From NCBI RefSeq assembly GCF_014649495.1, contig NZ_BMTD01000007.1:248001-312000 (forward strand): a stretch of 64,000 nucleotides of DNA, read 5' to 3'. The notes beneath the pieces were generated by a model, which was not told where the DNA came from, made no database searches, and worked only from the letters and a program-made list of their open reading frames with translations. How positions within the stretch are numbered: the stretch's first letter is position 1; each line of letters opens with the position of its first letter. This DNA is from Streptomyces filipinensis (lineage in GTDB: Bacteria; Actinomycetota; Actinomycetes; Streptomycetales; Streptomycetaceae). The position numbers were made by a program, and so were the translations under genes. Positions 8,409 to 17,989 of the stretch are shown here, one piece after another.

Positions 8409-9365
8409 GTGCCGTCCCCCCGTCTGCAACACGTCGCCGTCCTGGTGCTCGAAGGCGCGAAGCCGCTCGATGTCGGGATCCCGGCGCAGGTGTTCACGAC
8501 GCGGGCGAGCATGCCGTACGAGGTGCGGGTGTGCGGGGCGGTGCCCGGCCTGGTGGCGGGCGGTGACGGGCTGTCGTACCACGTCGCCCACGGCCTGGAA
8601 GCCCTCGCGTGGGCGGACATCGTCTTCCTCCCCGGGTACCGGTTCCCGGACCGTGAGGACCCGCCGCGGTCCGTCGTCGACGCCCTGCTCGCCGCCCACG
8701 CCCGGGGCACCCGGCTCGCCGCGATCTCGACGGGGGCCTTCGCGCTCGCCGCCACGGGCCTGCTCGACGGCAGGCGCGCGACGACGCACTGGCACTACGC
8801 ACGGGCCCTCGCGGCGAAGCACCCGCTCGTCCGGGTCGACGAGAACGTGCTCTTCGTCGACGAGGGCAGTGTGCTGACATCGGCCGGCGCCGCCTCCGGC
8901 ATCGATCTGTGCCTGCACATCCTGCGCAAGGACCTCGGGGTCGCCGTGTCGAACCACGCGGCGCGGCGCCTGGTCGCCGCCCCCTACCGCAGCGGAGGCC
9001 AGGCCCAGTACGTGCCGCGCAGTGTGCCCGAGCCGCTCGGCGAGCGGTTCGCCGCGACCCGCGAGTGGGCCCTGCACCGCCTCGCCGAGCCCCTCACCCT
9101 CACGGTGCTCGCCCGGCATGCCGCGGTCTCGCCGCGCACGCTCTCCCGGCGCTTCGTCGAGGACACCGGCTACACGCCGATGCAGTGGGTGATGCGCGCC
9201 CGCGTCGACCTGGCCCGGGAACTGCTCGAACGCTCGGAACGCGGCATCGAGCAGATCGCCACCGACGTCGGCCTCGGCACCGGCACCAATCTGCGGACCC
9301 ACTTCCAGCGCATCCTCGGCACCACCCCCAGCGAGTACCGGCGCACCTTCACCCAGGGCGAGTAG
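8409..9365 (+). CDS. gapR: GlxA/AraC-type activator, probable GapR
   Basis: This 318-residue regulator has an N-terminal DJ-1/PfpI-like (GATase1) domain and a C-terminal AraC double helix-turn-helix (residues about 215-315, ending in GTTPSEYRR). In Streptomyces aureofaciens an AraC-family activator GapR lies beside gap and is required for its expression. The arrangement here is the same, with gap starting 125 bases downstream. The GTG at 8409 is chosen because homologues begin at this point and TACGCT (8396-8401) lies 7 nt before it, so the message may be leaderless. The identification as gapR rests on context and family. Confidence 0.75.
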   Translation: MPSPRLQHVAVLVLEGAKPLDVGIPAQVFTTRASMPYEVRVCGAVPGLVAGGDGLSYHVAHGLEALAWADIVFLPGYRFPDREDPPRSVVDALLAAHARGTRLAAISTGAFALAATGLLDGRRATTHWHYARALAAKHPLVRVDENVLFVDEGSVLTSAGAASGIDLCLHILRKDLGVAVSNHAARRLVAAPYRSGGQAQYVPRSVPEPLGERFAATREWALHRLAEPLTLTVLARHAAVSPRTLSRRFVEDTGYTPMQWVMRARVDLARELLERSERGIEQIATDVGLGTGTNLRTHFQRILGTTPSEYRRTFTQGE

Positions 9366-9490
9366 CCGGGCCCTGGCGCGATCCTTGCGAACCATGGCGC
9401 TCACGACACGGTCATCCGCGCCGACGGCAGGCGACGCTGGTGGCGCACCGAAGACCATCAGCACCCAGCAGAATCCAAGGGACACCCCTC

Positions 9491-10489
9491 ATGACTCGCA
9501 TCGCCATCAATGGGTTCGGCCGTATCGGACGCAATGTGCTGCGCGCACTGCTCGAACGCGACAGCGACCTTGAGGTCGTCGCCGTGAACGACCTCACCGA
9601 GCCCGCCACCCTCGCGCGGCTCCTCGCCTACGACACGACGGCCGGCCGACTCGGCCGCCCGGTGACCGTCGACGGCGACGCCCTCGTCGTCGACGGCCGT
9701 CGCATCACCGTCCTCGCCGAGCGCGACCCGGCGCGGCTGCCGTGGGCCGAACTCGGCGTGGACGTCGCGCTGGAGGCGACCGGCCGCTTCACCTCGGCGA
9801 AGGCCGCCCGCGCGCACCTCGACGCGGGCGCGCGGAAGGTACTCGTGAGCGCGCCGTCCGACGGCGCCGACGTCACCCTCGCGTACGGGGTCAACACCGA
9901 CGCGTACGACCCGGCCCTGCACACGATCGTCTCGAACGCCTCCTGCACCACCAACGCGCTCGCGCCGCTGGCCGCCGTGCTGGACGAACTCGCCGGGATC
10001 GAGCACGGGTTCATGACCACGGTGCACGCCTATACACAGGAGCAGAACCTCCAGGACGGTCCGCACCGGGACGCCCGCCGGGCCCGCGCCGCCGCCGTCA
10101 ACATCGTGCCCACCACGACGGGCGCGGCGAAGGCGATCGGCCTGGTGCTGCCGAACCTCGACGGCAAGCTGTCGGGCGACTCGATCCGGGTGCCCGTCCC
10201 GGTGGGCTCGATCGTCGAACTCAACACGACCGTCGCACGCGACGTGACCCGCGAGGACGTGCTCGCGGCCTACCGCACCGCGGCACAGGGCGCGCTGGCC
10301 GGCATCCTGGAGTACTCGGACGACCCGCTGGTCTCCGCCGACATCACGGGCAACCCGGCCTCCTCCGTCTTCGACTCCCTCCTCACCCGCGTCGACGGCC
10401 GTCACATCAAGGTGGTCGCCTGGTACGACAACGAATGGGGCTTCTCCCACCGTGTGATCGACACGCTGGAACTCCTCGCCGCGCGCTGA
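9491..10489 (+). CDS. gap: Glyceraldehyde-3-phosphate dehydrogenase, type I
   Basis: This 332-residue glycolytic enzyme oxidises glyceraldehyde 3-phosphate with NAD and phosphate. It shows the Rossmann start MTRIAINGFGRIGRNV and the active-site block SNASCTTNAL with catalytic Cys152. The length is normal for the tetrameric enzyme. It directly follows a gapR-like activator gene, which probably controls it from the 125-bp intergenic region. Streptomyces species commonly carry more than one gap gene, so this may be an accessory or conditionally expressed copy. Confidence 0.93.
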   Translation: MTRIAINGFGRIGRNVLRALLERDSDLEVVAVNDLTEPATLARLLAYDTTAGRLGRPVTVDGDALVVDGRRITVLAERDPARLPWAELGVDVALEATGRFTSAKAARAHLDAGARKVLVSAPSDGADVTLAYGVNTDAYDPALHTIVSNASCTTNALAPLAAVLDELAGIEHGFMTTVHAYTQEQNLQDGPHRDARRARAAAVNIVPTTTGAAKAIGLVLPNLDGKLSGDSIRVPVPVGSIVELNTTVARDVTREDVLAAYRTAAQGALAGILEYSDDPLVSADITGNPASSVFDSLLTRVDGRHIKVVAWYDNEWGFSHRVIDTLELLAAR

Positions 10490-10655
10490 CCGGAGACCCG
10501 GACCGGGGCCGGATGCCCGGGCGCGGTCCAGGAAACGCCGAGGTCAGCCGCGTGGAGTGGTGGCAACACCCTGCGGCGGCGTAGGGAAAGCCCCCCATCC
10601 GGTCCGGTGACTGGCCGGCTGTTCCGCTCGCACGGGCGTGCCGAGACTCGACGGC

Positions 10656-11732
10656 ATGACGACATCCACTCATGCCTCGCTCGACGCCGGGGTGCCGCCC
10701 GCCCGTTCCCGCCGGTCCGGCCCCGCGGCGGGCAGCGACTTCGCCCGGCTGTCCCGGCGTATCGCCGAGGCGGGTCTGCTGAGGCGGCGCCCTGGCTACT
10801 ACACGGCACGGCTCGGTCTGGTGATCGCGCTGACGGCGGCGGGCTGGGGGGCCTTCCTCGCGCTCGGGGACACCTGGTGGCAGCTGGCGGTGGCCGCCTT
10901 CCTGGCGCTGATGTCCGGACAGATCGCCTTGGTCGCCCACGACCTGGCGCACCGGCAGGTGTTCCGGCGGGGCGGGCCGAGCGAGACATGGGGCCGGCTC
11001 TTCGGCAATCTCGGGATCGGCATGAGCTACGGCTGGTGGATGAACAAGCACACCCGCCACCACGCCAACCCCAACCACGAGGAACTCGACCCGGACGTCG
11101 CCCCGGACATCCTCGTGTGGTCCACGGCCCAGGCCCGGGACAGCCGTGGTCTGGCCCGGCTCATCGGCGGCCACCAGGCGTGGCTGTTCTTCCCGCTGCT
11201 GACGCTGGAGGGCTTCAACTTGCATGTCGCGAGCGTGCGCGCGCTGCGCTCGCCGGGCATGAAGCACCGGCTGCTGGAAGGCGGCCTGCTCTTCCTGCAC
11301 CTCGCCGCGTACGGGTCCGCGCTGTTCCTGGTGCTCCCGCCCGGCAAGGCGGTGGCGTTCCTCGCCGTGCACCAGTGCCTCTTCGGCGTCTACCTCGGCT
11401 GCACCTTCGCCCCGAACCACAAGGGCATGCCCACCTTCAGCGGTGACGAGCGCCCCGACTTCCTGCGCCGTCAGGTCCTCACCTCCCGCAACGTACGCGG
11501 CGGCCGGTTCACCGATGTGCTGCTCGGCGGGCTGAACTACCAGATCGAGCACCATCTGTTCCCGAGCATGCCCACCCCTCATCTGCGGCGGGCCCAGGGC
11601 ATCGTGCGCGAGTACTGCGCGGAGATCGGCGTGCCGTACCACGAGACCGGCCTGCTCCGGTCCTACCGCGAGGCCCTCACCCACCTGCACCGGGTGGGGG
11701 AGCCGATCAGGCGGCGGCGTAAGGCATCCTGA
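10656..11732 (+). CDS. Membrane fatty acid desaturase
   Basis: This 358-residue integral membrane di-iron enzyme has the three His boxes of the acyl-lipid/acyl-CoA desaturase superfamily: HDLAH (from H95), HTRHH (from H132) and QIEHH (from Q296). Several hydrophobic segments surround them (about 50-95 and 165-240). It introduces a double bond into membrane fatty acyl chains using oxygen and a redox partner. No ferredoxin or reductase gene is adjacent. The ATG at 10656 lacks a strong ribosome binding site. Regioselectivity cannot be predicted by eye. Confidence 0.88.
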   Translation: MTTSTHASLDAGVPPARSRRSGPAAGSDFARLSRRIAEAGLLRRRPGYYTARLGLVIALTAAGWGAFLALGDTWWQLAVAAFLALMSGQIALVAHDLAHRQVFRRGGPSETWGRLFGNLGIGMSYGWWMNKHTRHHANPNHEELDPDVAPDILVWSTAQARDSRGLARLIGGHQAWLFFPLLTLEGFNLHVASVRALRSPGMKHRLLEGGLLFLHLAAYGSALFLVLPPGKAVAFLAVHQCLFGVYLGCTFAPNHKGMPTFSGDERPDFLRRQVLTSRNVRGGRFTDVLLGGLNYQIEHHLFPSMPTPHLRRAQGIVREYCAEIGVPYHETGLLRSYREALTHLHRVGEPIRRRRKAS

Positions 11733-11782
11733 CGGCCTCCTCGCACCCGCTGACGGCTCGTCGTCCGCCGCGGGGACCCGCC

Positions 11783-12637
11783 TCAGCCCGCGAGCAGCAT
11801 CGCGGCCTCCACGGCGCCGAGCAGCGCGAGGTACACCCACGCGTAGGCGCGGTCCGGGATCCGGGGCGGGCGGCGCCGCAGCACCGCGATGACGGGCAGG
11901 GCGCCGACGAGCAGCGCCCCGGCGGCACGGAGGTCGACGAGGCCGACCAGACGCAGATGGGTGTCCGCGGCGAGGGGGCCGGCGCCCGTCGCGCAGAGCG
12001 AGAGCGCGGTGGCGGGCAGCGCGATGGCGAAGGTGAGGGGGTTGGCCAGCGCCGTCGCCACACGCATCGGGTGCCCGGCCCGGCGCAGCGCGGGGACCGT
12101 CATGACGCTGCCGCCCACGCCGAGGAAGGCCGCCAGGGCGCCGATCGGCGCGCCGAGGACCGCGGGCAGGGGCCGGGGCACCCCGCGGCTCGCCTCGGTC
12201 CGGGCCCCGCGGGTCTCCTCGGTCCGGCCCCCGTGGCTCGCCTCGGCCGGTCCGCGCCGCCGCAGGAAGCCCGGGCGCAGCAGCAGATCGACGATGGTGA
12301 GGGCGACGTACACGACGAACCCCCAGTGGGCCTGACCGGCCGGGGCGTGCCGGGTGGCGAGCGCACCGGCCGCGGCCCCGGCCGCCAGCAGGAGCAGCAG
12401 CGCGCGGCTGCCGCGCAGGGCACGGAGGATGCGCCGGGGCGTGACGGCCGTGGCGAACCCCGCGTTCACCAGCATCACCAGGGCCGAGGTGGCCGTCGCC
12501 ACCCGTATCGCGTCCGCGCCGAGTGCCGCGTTCGCCCACACCAGGACCGGGACCGCGACGAAGCCGCCGCCGAACCCGAACAGGACCGTCGTCACGCCGG
12601 TCAGAAGTCCGATGCCGAGAAGTACCACGTCGTTCAC
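11783..12637 (-). CDS. TauE/SafE (TSUP) family membrane transporter
   Basis: This 284-residue protein has about eight membrane segments arranged as two related halves and the glycine-rich FGFGGGFVAVPVLV start typical of the TauE/SafE family. Members export sulfite, sulfoacetate or related organic anions. A charged, repetitive hydrophilic loop (about residues 130-160, rich in R, T, E and G) separates the halves. It is divergent from an AraC-type regulator 84 bases away, which may control it. The substrate is not evident. Confidence 0.85.
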   Translation of the reverse strand: MNDVVLLGIGLLTGVTTVLFGFGGGFVAVPVLVWANAALGADAIRVATATSALVMLVNAGFATAVTPRRILRALRGSRALLLLLAAGAAAGALATRHAPAGQAHWGFVVYVALTIVDLLLRPGFLRRRGPAEASHGGRTEETRGARTEASRGVPRPLPAVLGAPIGALAAFLGVGGSVMTVPALRRAGHPMRVATALANPLTFAIALPATALSLCATGAGPLAADTHLRLVGLVDLRAAGALLVGALPVIAVLRRRPPRIPDRAYAWVYLALLGAVEAAMLLAG

Positions 12638-12721
12638 AGGGCCACCTCATCAGCCACCACGACCTGCTCGCATGCGATGCCCGGCAGCATTCCTTCGAGA
12701 CTCGGCCCCTACAGTGACCGC

Positions 12722-13540
12722 GTGAAGAACGTCTCCCTGGACGAGGTCGACCATGTGGACCGGGCCGTCCTGCCCATCGGCACCGACTACCCGCCCGGCC
12801 ATGTGCTCGACTGGCACCAGCACCGGCGCGCGCAGTTCCTCTACGGTGCGACGGGCGTCATGGTCGTCGACACGCCCGAGGGCACCTGGACCGTCCCGCC
12901 CGAGCGGGCCGTGCTGATCCCGGCCACCACGCGGCACCGGGTCCGTATGCTGGAGGTGAGCACGCGGAGCCTCTACGTCGAACCGGCTGCCGTGCCCTGG
13001 TGGCCCGTCACCTGCACGGTCGTCGACGTCCCGCCCCTGCTGCGCGAACTGCTCCTGACGGCCGTCGAGTTCGAGGCCGACTACAGCCTCTCCGGCCGGG
13101 AAGGCTGCGTCGTGGCACTCCTCCTGCATGAGATCGCCGCGCGCACCCCGCTCCCGTTCCATGTGGCGGTCCCCGCCGCCGCCGACCTCGCGGCGCTCTG
13201 CCGTGACTATCTGGCCGCCCCGGACACCGGCGTCACCAACGCGGCATGGGCGGCGCGGGCGGCCATGAGCGAACGGGCCTTCACCCGGCGCTTCCGCGCC
13301 GAGACCGGCGAGAGCCCGGCCGTCTGGCGTACCCGCGCCCGTCTGCTCGCCGCCGTGCCGCTGCTGCGCACGGCGTCGGTCACCGAGGTCTCCGGCCGTC
13401 TCGGTTATGCCTCTCCGGCGGCCCTGACCGCCGCCTTCACCCGCGCCTTCGGCATGCCCCCGTCCCGCTTCACCACAAGCCATCGCCGCGGCGGCGGGAC
13501 ACACCGCGAGGACGGGCCGGCCGCGGGCGGGGATGCCTGA
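12722..13540 (+). CDS. AraC family regulator with N-terminal cupin
   Basis: This 272-residue regulator has an N-terminal cupin domain (with DWHQHRRAQFLY as the His-containing strand, residues about 23-35) and a C-terminal AraC helix-turn-helix (about 165-260). TACAGT (12710-12715) lies 6 nt before the GTG and supports a leaderless transcript with this start. It is head to head with the TSUP transporter gene, so it probably senses a small molecule and regulates that exporter. The ligand is unknown. Confidence 0.85.
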   Translation: MKNVSLDEVDHVDRAVLPIGTDYPPGHVLDWHQHRRAQFLYGATGVMVVDTPEGTWTVPPERAVLIPATTRHRVRMLEVSTRSLYVEPAAVPWWPVTCTVVDVPPLLRELLLTAVEFEADYSLSGREGCVVALLLHEIAARTPLPFHVAVPAAADLAALCRDYLAAPDTGVTNAAWAARAAMSERAFTRRFRAETGESPAVWRTRARLLAAVPLLRTASVTEVSGRLGYASPAALTAAFTRAFGMPPSRFTTSHRRGGGTHREDGPAAGGDA

Positions 13541-13815
13541 GGAGGACCCCGCCGTCGGCCGGCATGTCACCTTCCGGGAGGAACGCCGAACCACGCCGCC
13601 CTCCGGGGCGGAGCGCCGGCACGCCCCCCGGCCGCCGTAGCGCGCCCGCCGGACACCGCCGGGAGGCCGCCGGCCCGGTCCTGCCGCGCGCGGGGCGGGG
13701 CCGGCGGCCTTCGCCCGGCCCGGGCGCCCCCTGGACCCGCGCCCTCCCACTCGTCACGCCGTGCGCGGCGGAGAACAATGTGTCCCAGAGGCAGACCGGA
13801 CCGCCGGGAGGCGTC

Positions 13816-15267
13816 ATGAGCACATCGGCTGAGCCAAGGGTGTCCGGCCTTGAGGTCCGGTCCATCGACTACGTCCCCCTGGACGAGCGGCACGGCAAGC
13901 TCTGGCATCTGGGCCCGCTGTGGTTCATGTCGAACGCCCAGATCGCGACCCTGGCCGTCGGACTGATCAGCATCACCGAGGGCGGCAACCTGATCTGGTC
14001 CCTGCTGTCCATCGTGGCCGGCACCGTCATCGGCACCTTCTTCATGGCCTTCCACTCGGCGCAGGGCCCGCAGCTGGGCCTGCCGCAGATGATCCAGTCG
14101 CGCCCCCAGTTCGGTTACGTCGGCGCCCTGCTGGTGTGGCTCTTCGCGTATGTGCAGTACGCGGGGTTCAACGTCTTCAACAGCATCCTCGCCGCCGAAT
14201 CCCTGCACGCCACCCTGCACGGCGGCGTCAAGCTGTGGGTGGTCGTGGTCACCGTGGTCGCGCTCGTCATCGCGCTGGTCGGCTACGACATCATCCACAA
14301 GGCCGAACGGGTCCTGACGTACGCGTTCCTGGTCATCTTCGGGATCTTCACCGTGGGTGTCCTCGTCACCCTCCACTACCCGGCGGGCTCCTTCGACCTC
14401 GGCGCCTTCAAGTGGACCCCGTTCCTCGCGCAGTTCGGCGTGGTCGCCGGCTACCAGATCAGCTGGGCCATCTACGTCTCCGACTACTCGCGCTACCTGC
14501 CGCCGGACGTGACGGTCCGCAAGACCTTCTACTGGACGTACTTCGGCTCCGCGCTCGGCGGCATCTGGCTGATGGTCCTCGGCACACTGCTGGCCGCCTG
14601 GGCGGGGAAGGGCTTCGACACCATCAGGTCGATCAACGCGGCCGGGGACAAGGTGTTCGTCGGCTTCGGCGCGATCGTGCTGCTCTTCGCCGCGCTGGGC
14701 CTGGTGTCCGTCACCGCGCTGAACATGTACGGCGGTTCGCTGACCCTCATCAGCGGCATCGACTCGTTCAAGCGGGTGCGGCCCACCCTGGGCGTACGCC
14801 TGCTGACCCTCGGTCTGACCGCGGCACTCTCCCTGGTCGGCGCACTGGCCGCGACCTCCAACTTCCTCGCGAACTTCAACAACTTCCTGCTGCTGGTGCT
14901 CTACCTGTTCATCCCGTGGACCGCCGTGAACCTGATGGACTACTACGTCGTGCGCCGCGGACACTACGCCATCGCCGAGATCTTCAACCCGCACGGCATC
15001 TACGGCCGGTGGGGCTGGCACGGCATCATCGCCTACCTGGTCGGCTTCGCCGTCATGATCCCCTTCTTCTCCGTGGGCACCCTGTACGTCGGCCCCGCCG
15101 CCAAGGCGCTGGGCGGCGCGGACATCTCCCTGTTCATCGGCCTTCCGGTCTCCGCGCTGCTGTACTGGTGGCTGACCCGCTCGATCGACGTGGACGCCGA
15201 GACGCGCCTGGCCCAGGCCGAGGCGGAGGCGCTGGAGCAGGCGGCACACGAGCACCGCGAGCCCTGA
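13816..15267 (+). CDS. NCS1 family purine/cytosine permease
   Basis: This 483-residue membrane protein has about twelve hydrophobic segments and belongs to the nucleobase:cation symporter-1 family (codB-like), which imports cytosine, purines or related heterocycles. A GGGAGG ribosome binding site precedes the ATG at 13816. No nucleobase catabolic gene is adjacent, so the substrate is uncertain. The upstream 13541-13815 region is very GC-rich and shows no gene. A short palindrome lies just after its stop codon. Confidence 0.87.
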   Translation: MSTSAEPRVSGLEVRSIDYVPLDERHGKLWHLGPLWFMSNAQIATLAVGLISITEGGNLIWSLLSIVAGTVIGTFFMAFHSAQGPQLGLPQMIQSRPQFGYVGALLVWLFAYVQYAGFNVFNSILAAESLHATLHGGVKLWVVVVTVVALVIALVGYDIIHKAERVLTYAFLVIFGIFTVGVLVTLHYPAGSFDLGAFKWTPFLAQFGVVAGYQISWAIYVSDYSRYLPPDVTVRKTFYWTYFGSALGGIWLMVLGTLLAAWAGKGFDTIRSINAAGDKVFVGFGAIVLLFAALGLVSVTALNMYGGSLTLISGIDSFKRVRPTLGVRLLTLGLTAALSLVGALAATSNFLANFNNFLLLVLYLFIPWTAVNLMDYYVVRRGHYAIAEIFNPHGIYGRWGWHGIIAYLVGFAVMIPFFSVGTLYVGPAAKALGGADISLFIGLPVSALLYWWLTRSIDVDAETRLAQAEAEALEQAAHEHREP

Positions 15268-15293
15268 GGGCTAATGAATACGACAAATGGGTA

Positions 15294-15305
15294 CTTTACG
15301 TAAAG
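15294..15305. promoter_or_regulatory. Perfect 12-bp palindrome upstream of the YaaH-type gene
   Basis: CTTTACGTAAAG is a perfect palindrome within an unusually AT-rich stretch (15271-15312) between the NCS1 permease and the YaaH-type transporter. It looks like a regulator binding site embedded in a promoter. The binding protein is unknown. Confidence 0.4.
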
Positions 15306-15422
15306 GTAGACGCAGGCGACATGTGAGTGTCGTCAGCCCGCCTCGGGGTTTTGACCAGCACGTTCGTGGGCTCGGCGAGCGTCGGCTGCTGGTCCTCGGC
15401 TCTGGTCGAAGGGATGCCGGAC

Positions 15423-16088
15423 ATGAACGAGGACACGAGGAGCCTGCACCCGGAGCAGCCACCGGCGGACAACCCGCGCCCGGCGGTGTGGGGCGACCCC
15501 GCCCCGCTGGGACTGGCCGGCTTCGCCCTGACCACGCTGCTGCTCTCGATCATCAACACCAACCTGTTGAAGGAGAGCGCCGCCATCGTGCCGGTACTGG
15601 GCCTGGCCGCGTTCTACGGCGGTCTCGCCCAGTTCGCCGCGGGTCTGTTCGAGTTCCGCCGCGGCAACACGTTCGGCGCGACGGCGTTCGTCTCGTACGC
15701 GTCCTTCTGGCTGTCCTACTGGTGGATCGCACCGCGCCTGGCACTCGCCGGTGGCGCGCACAACGCGCTCGGCCTGTTCCTGCTCGGCTGGGCGATCTTC
15801 ACGGCCTACATGGCCATCGCCGCGCTGCGGGTCAGCCTGGCCGTCCTGACGGTGCTGGTGCTGCTCGCGCTCACCTACCTCTTCCTGGCCATCGGTGCCT
15901 TCCAGACGGGTGCGGAGCCGCACGCCATGACACAGGTGGGCGGCTGGTTCGGCATCGCCACGGGACTCGCCGCCTGGTACGCCTCGGCGGCGACCGTCAT
16001 CAACGAGTCCCACGGCCGCACCCTCATGCCCGTGGGCCCACGCCGGCCCGGCGTGGCTCCCCCGGTTCGGGAGGAGCGCCGCGCCTGA
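15423..16088 (+). CDS. GPR1/FUN34/YaaH family transporter (acetate/succinate uptake type)
   Basis: This 221-residue protein has six membrane segments and the family features: a PAPLGLAGFALTT start of the first helix and a Tyr/Trp-rich SYASFWLSYWW helix. Family members (SatP, GPR1) move acetate, succinate or ammonium. The ATG at 15423 fits the GAAGGG ribosome binding site at 15408-15413 better than the ATG at 15414. It follows the NCS1 permease by 155 bases, with its own likely promoter region containing a 12-bp palindrome. Confidence 0.85.
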   Translation: MNEDTRSLHPEQPPADNPRPAVWGDPAPLGLAGFALTTLLLSIINTNLLKESAAIVPVLGLAAFYGGLAQFAAGLFEFRRGNTFGATAFVSYASFWLSYWWIAPRLALAGGAHNALGLFLLGWAIFTAYMAIAALRVSLAVLTVLVLLALTYLFLAIGAFQTGAEPHAMTQVGGWFGIATGLAAWYASAATVINESHGRTLMPVGPRRPGVAPPVREERRA

Positions 16089-16295
16089 GGCCCTGAAGGA
16101 CGGTCGGCGGTCGCTTCACCGGCACCGCGACGAGGACGTCGCCCAGGCCCCCGGGCGCTGCCCTCCGCCGTGCCGCAGGCGGGCTGAAGCCGTGACGGCC
16201 GCCGGCCCGCACGCGTGAACCGCTTGCGGGCACCCTCCTCGACCTCCGCTGCGGCCTCCTGCCCCGCGGGCCGTCCCGGATCTCCTCCGCGGCGA

Positions 16296-16322
16296 TGTCA
16301 CAGCCGGCCGGGCTGTCTCGTC
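16296..16322 (+). promoter_or_regulatory. ECF41-type promoter of sigJ
   Basis: TGTCACA (16296-16302) is followed after exactly 16 nt by CGTC (16319-16322). This is the consensus reported for promoters of ECF41-group sigma factors, which commonly drive their own operon. Transcription should start near 16329, leaving a short leader that contains the AAGGAGG ribosome binding site at 16351. Confidence 0.75.
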
Positions 16323-16365
16323 TCAGATCGCGAAGAACGGCTTCGGGATCAAGGAGGCGATGGTC

Positions 16366-17382
16366 ATGGCGGTGTCCGCGGGGACCCGGGTGAGCCGGGC
16401 CGAGGAGTTCGAGCGACTGCGGCCGCTGCTGTTCTCCCTCGCCTACCGCCTCCTGGGCAGCGTGAGCGAGGCCGAGGACGCGGTGCAGGAGACCTGGCTG
16501 CGCTACGACCTCTCCGCGACCCGGCCCGCATCGACCAGGGCGTTCCTCTCGGCCACGGTCACCCGGATCTCGATCGACGTGCTGCGCTCGGCCCGGGTGC
16601 GGCGCGAGGAGTACGTCGGGCCGTGGTTCCCCGAGCCGCTGCTCACCGACCCGTACCAGGACCCGGAGCACGCGGCGGAGCTGGCCGACTCCCTGTCCAC
16701 CGCGTCGCTGCTCCTGCTGGAGCGGCTCAGCCCCCTCGAACGCGCGGTGTTCGTGCTGCGCGAGGTGTTCGCCTTCGGGTTCCCCGAGATCGCCGCGGCC
16801 GTCGGGCGCTCCGAGTCGGCCTGCCGCCAGCTCGCCGTACGCGCGCGCCGCCACATGCGCGCGGGCAGGCCACGGTTCGAGGCCGACCGCAGGGAACGCG
16901 AGGAACTCGCGGCACGGTTCTTCGACGCCTTGCGGCACGGCGACGTCGACGGGCTGCGGGACCTGCTCGCCGCCGACGTCCGGATGGTCGCGGACAGCGG
17001 CGGCAAGGCGCCGCGGTGGTCCGGGGGACTCTTCGGCGCCGACCAGGTGTGCCACATGCTCGCCGTGCTCCTCCCCCCGTTCGCCGCTGTCGGCGGTGTC
17101 ATGGAACCACGCCAGGTGAACGGCGATGCCGGCGCGGTCTTCCGCGACCGCGACGGCAAGGTCGTCAACACCTGGACACTCGACGTCCTGGACGGACGGA
17201 TCCAGGCGATCCGCACGGTCACCAACCCCGACAAACTCGCCCACCTGGGCCCCGTCGCGGACGCCTGGGCCCTCCTGCGCGAAGCACACCGGGCCCGCCT
17301 GGACGCGGGGTTCCAGGACCCACCAGCCCTGTCCACCCCACCGGAGCCCGCACCGGAAGCAGATCAGGAGAACCGGACGTGA
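16366..17382 (+). CDS. sigJ: ECF41-type RNA polymerase sigma factor SigJ
   Basis: This 338-residue extracytoplasmic-function sigma factor has region 2 (residues about 15-80, with AEDAVQETWLR), region 4 (about 115-175, with FPEIAAAVGRSESACRQ) and a long C-terminal SnoaL/NTF2-like extension (about 190-320). That extension replaces a separate anti-sigma factor in ECF41 proteins and tunes their activity. The AAGGAGG at 16351-16357 fits the ATG at 16366 (8-nt spacing) better than the one at 16360. It overlaps the FMN reductase gene by 4 bases and has an ECF41 promoter match in front, so it probably activates its own operon. Confidence 0.88.
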   Translation: MAVSAGTRVSRAEEFERLRPLLFSLAYRLLGSVSEAEDAVQETWLRYDLSATRPASTRAFLSATVTRISIDVLRSARVRREEYVGPWFPEPLLTDPYQDPEHAAELADSLSTASLLLLERLSPLERAVFVLREVFAFGFPEIAAAVGRSESACRQLAVRARRHMRAGRPRFEADRREREELAARFFDALRHGDVDGLRDLLAADVRMVADSGGKAPRWSGGLFGADQVCHMLAVLLPPFAAVGGVMEPRQVNGDAGAVFRDRDGKVVNTWTLDVLDGRIQAIRTVTNPDKLAHLGPVADAWALLREAHRARLDAGFQDPPALSTPPEPAPEADQENRT

Positions 17383-17975
17383 CCAGAATCGGCGTCATCA
17401 TCGGCAGCACCCGCCCCGGCCGCAAAGGCGACCGGGTGGCCGCCTGGGTGAGGGACACGGCGGCCGGACACGCGGGCGGCACCGCGGACTTCGAACTCGT
17501 CGACGTGAAGGACTACGCGCTGCCGCTGCTCGACGAGGCGGTCCCGGCGCGCATGGCGCCGGGCGGACGGCCGCACACCCGGCGCTGGGCCGAACGGATC
17601 GGGTCCTACGACGCCTTCGTCGTCGTCACCCCCGAATACAACGCCGCCCCGCCGGCCGCGCTGACCAACGCCATCGACTACCTCTACGCGGAGTGGGGCG
17701 GCAAGCCGGTCGGCTACGTCGGCTACGGGGTCTTCGGCGCGGTCATGGCCGTCCAGAAGCTGCGCGCCCAGGCGGGCGTGCTGCGCATGGCCGACATCGG
17801 CCCGCAGGTGGCGCTGACACTGCGCGAGGACTTCGAGAACTTCGCCGAGTTCCGTCCGCGGGAGCTGCACGTCTCCGAAGTGCACGGGCTCGTCGACGAA
17901 CTGCTGGCGTGGGCGCGGGCGCTCGCCCCGCTGCGCGCGCGGTCCCGGGCCACGGCCGGGTCGCACCCACGGTGA
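17379..17975 (+). CDS. NADPH-dependent FMN reductase / NAD(P)H:quinone reductase-like flavoprotein
   Basis: This 198-residue flavodoxin-like protein starts with the FMN phosphate-binding GSTRPGRKGDRVA segment and contains TPEYNAAPPAALTNAIDYL. Both are typical of the NADPH-dependent FMN reductase (SsuE/ArsH/azoreductase-like) family. Its GTG overlaps the sigJ stop codon (GTGA), so the two are translationally coupled. ECF41 sigma factors are usually linked to a small oxidoreductase, decarboxylase or epimerase, so this is the expected partner. Substrate unknown, probably a quinone or other electrophile. Confidence 0.87.
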   Translation: MTRIGVIIGSTRPGRKGDRVAAWVRDTAAGHAGGTADFELVDVKDYALPLLDEAVPARMAPGGRPHTRRWAERIGSYDAFVVVTPEYNAAPPAALTNAIDYLYAEWGGKPVGYVGYGVFGAVMAVQKLRAQAGVLRMADIGPQVALTLREDFENFAEFRPRELHVSEVHGLVDELLAWARALAPLRARSRATAGSHPR

Positions 17976-17989
17976 GGAAGCACACGTGA

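Noticed and set aside
5795..8755. 986-codon open frame on the minus strand across argG
   Set aside because: It is a high-GC shadow of argG. Only its last 269 codons (the DUF427 protein) look like a real protein.
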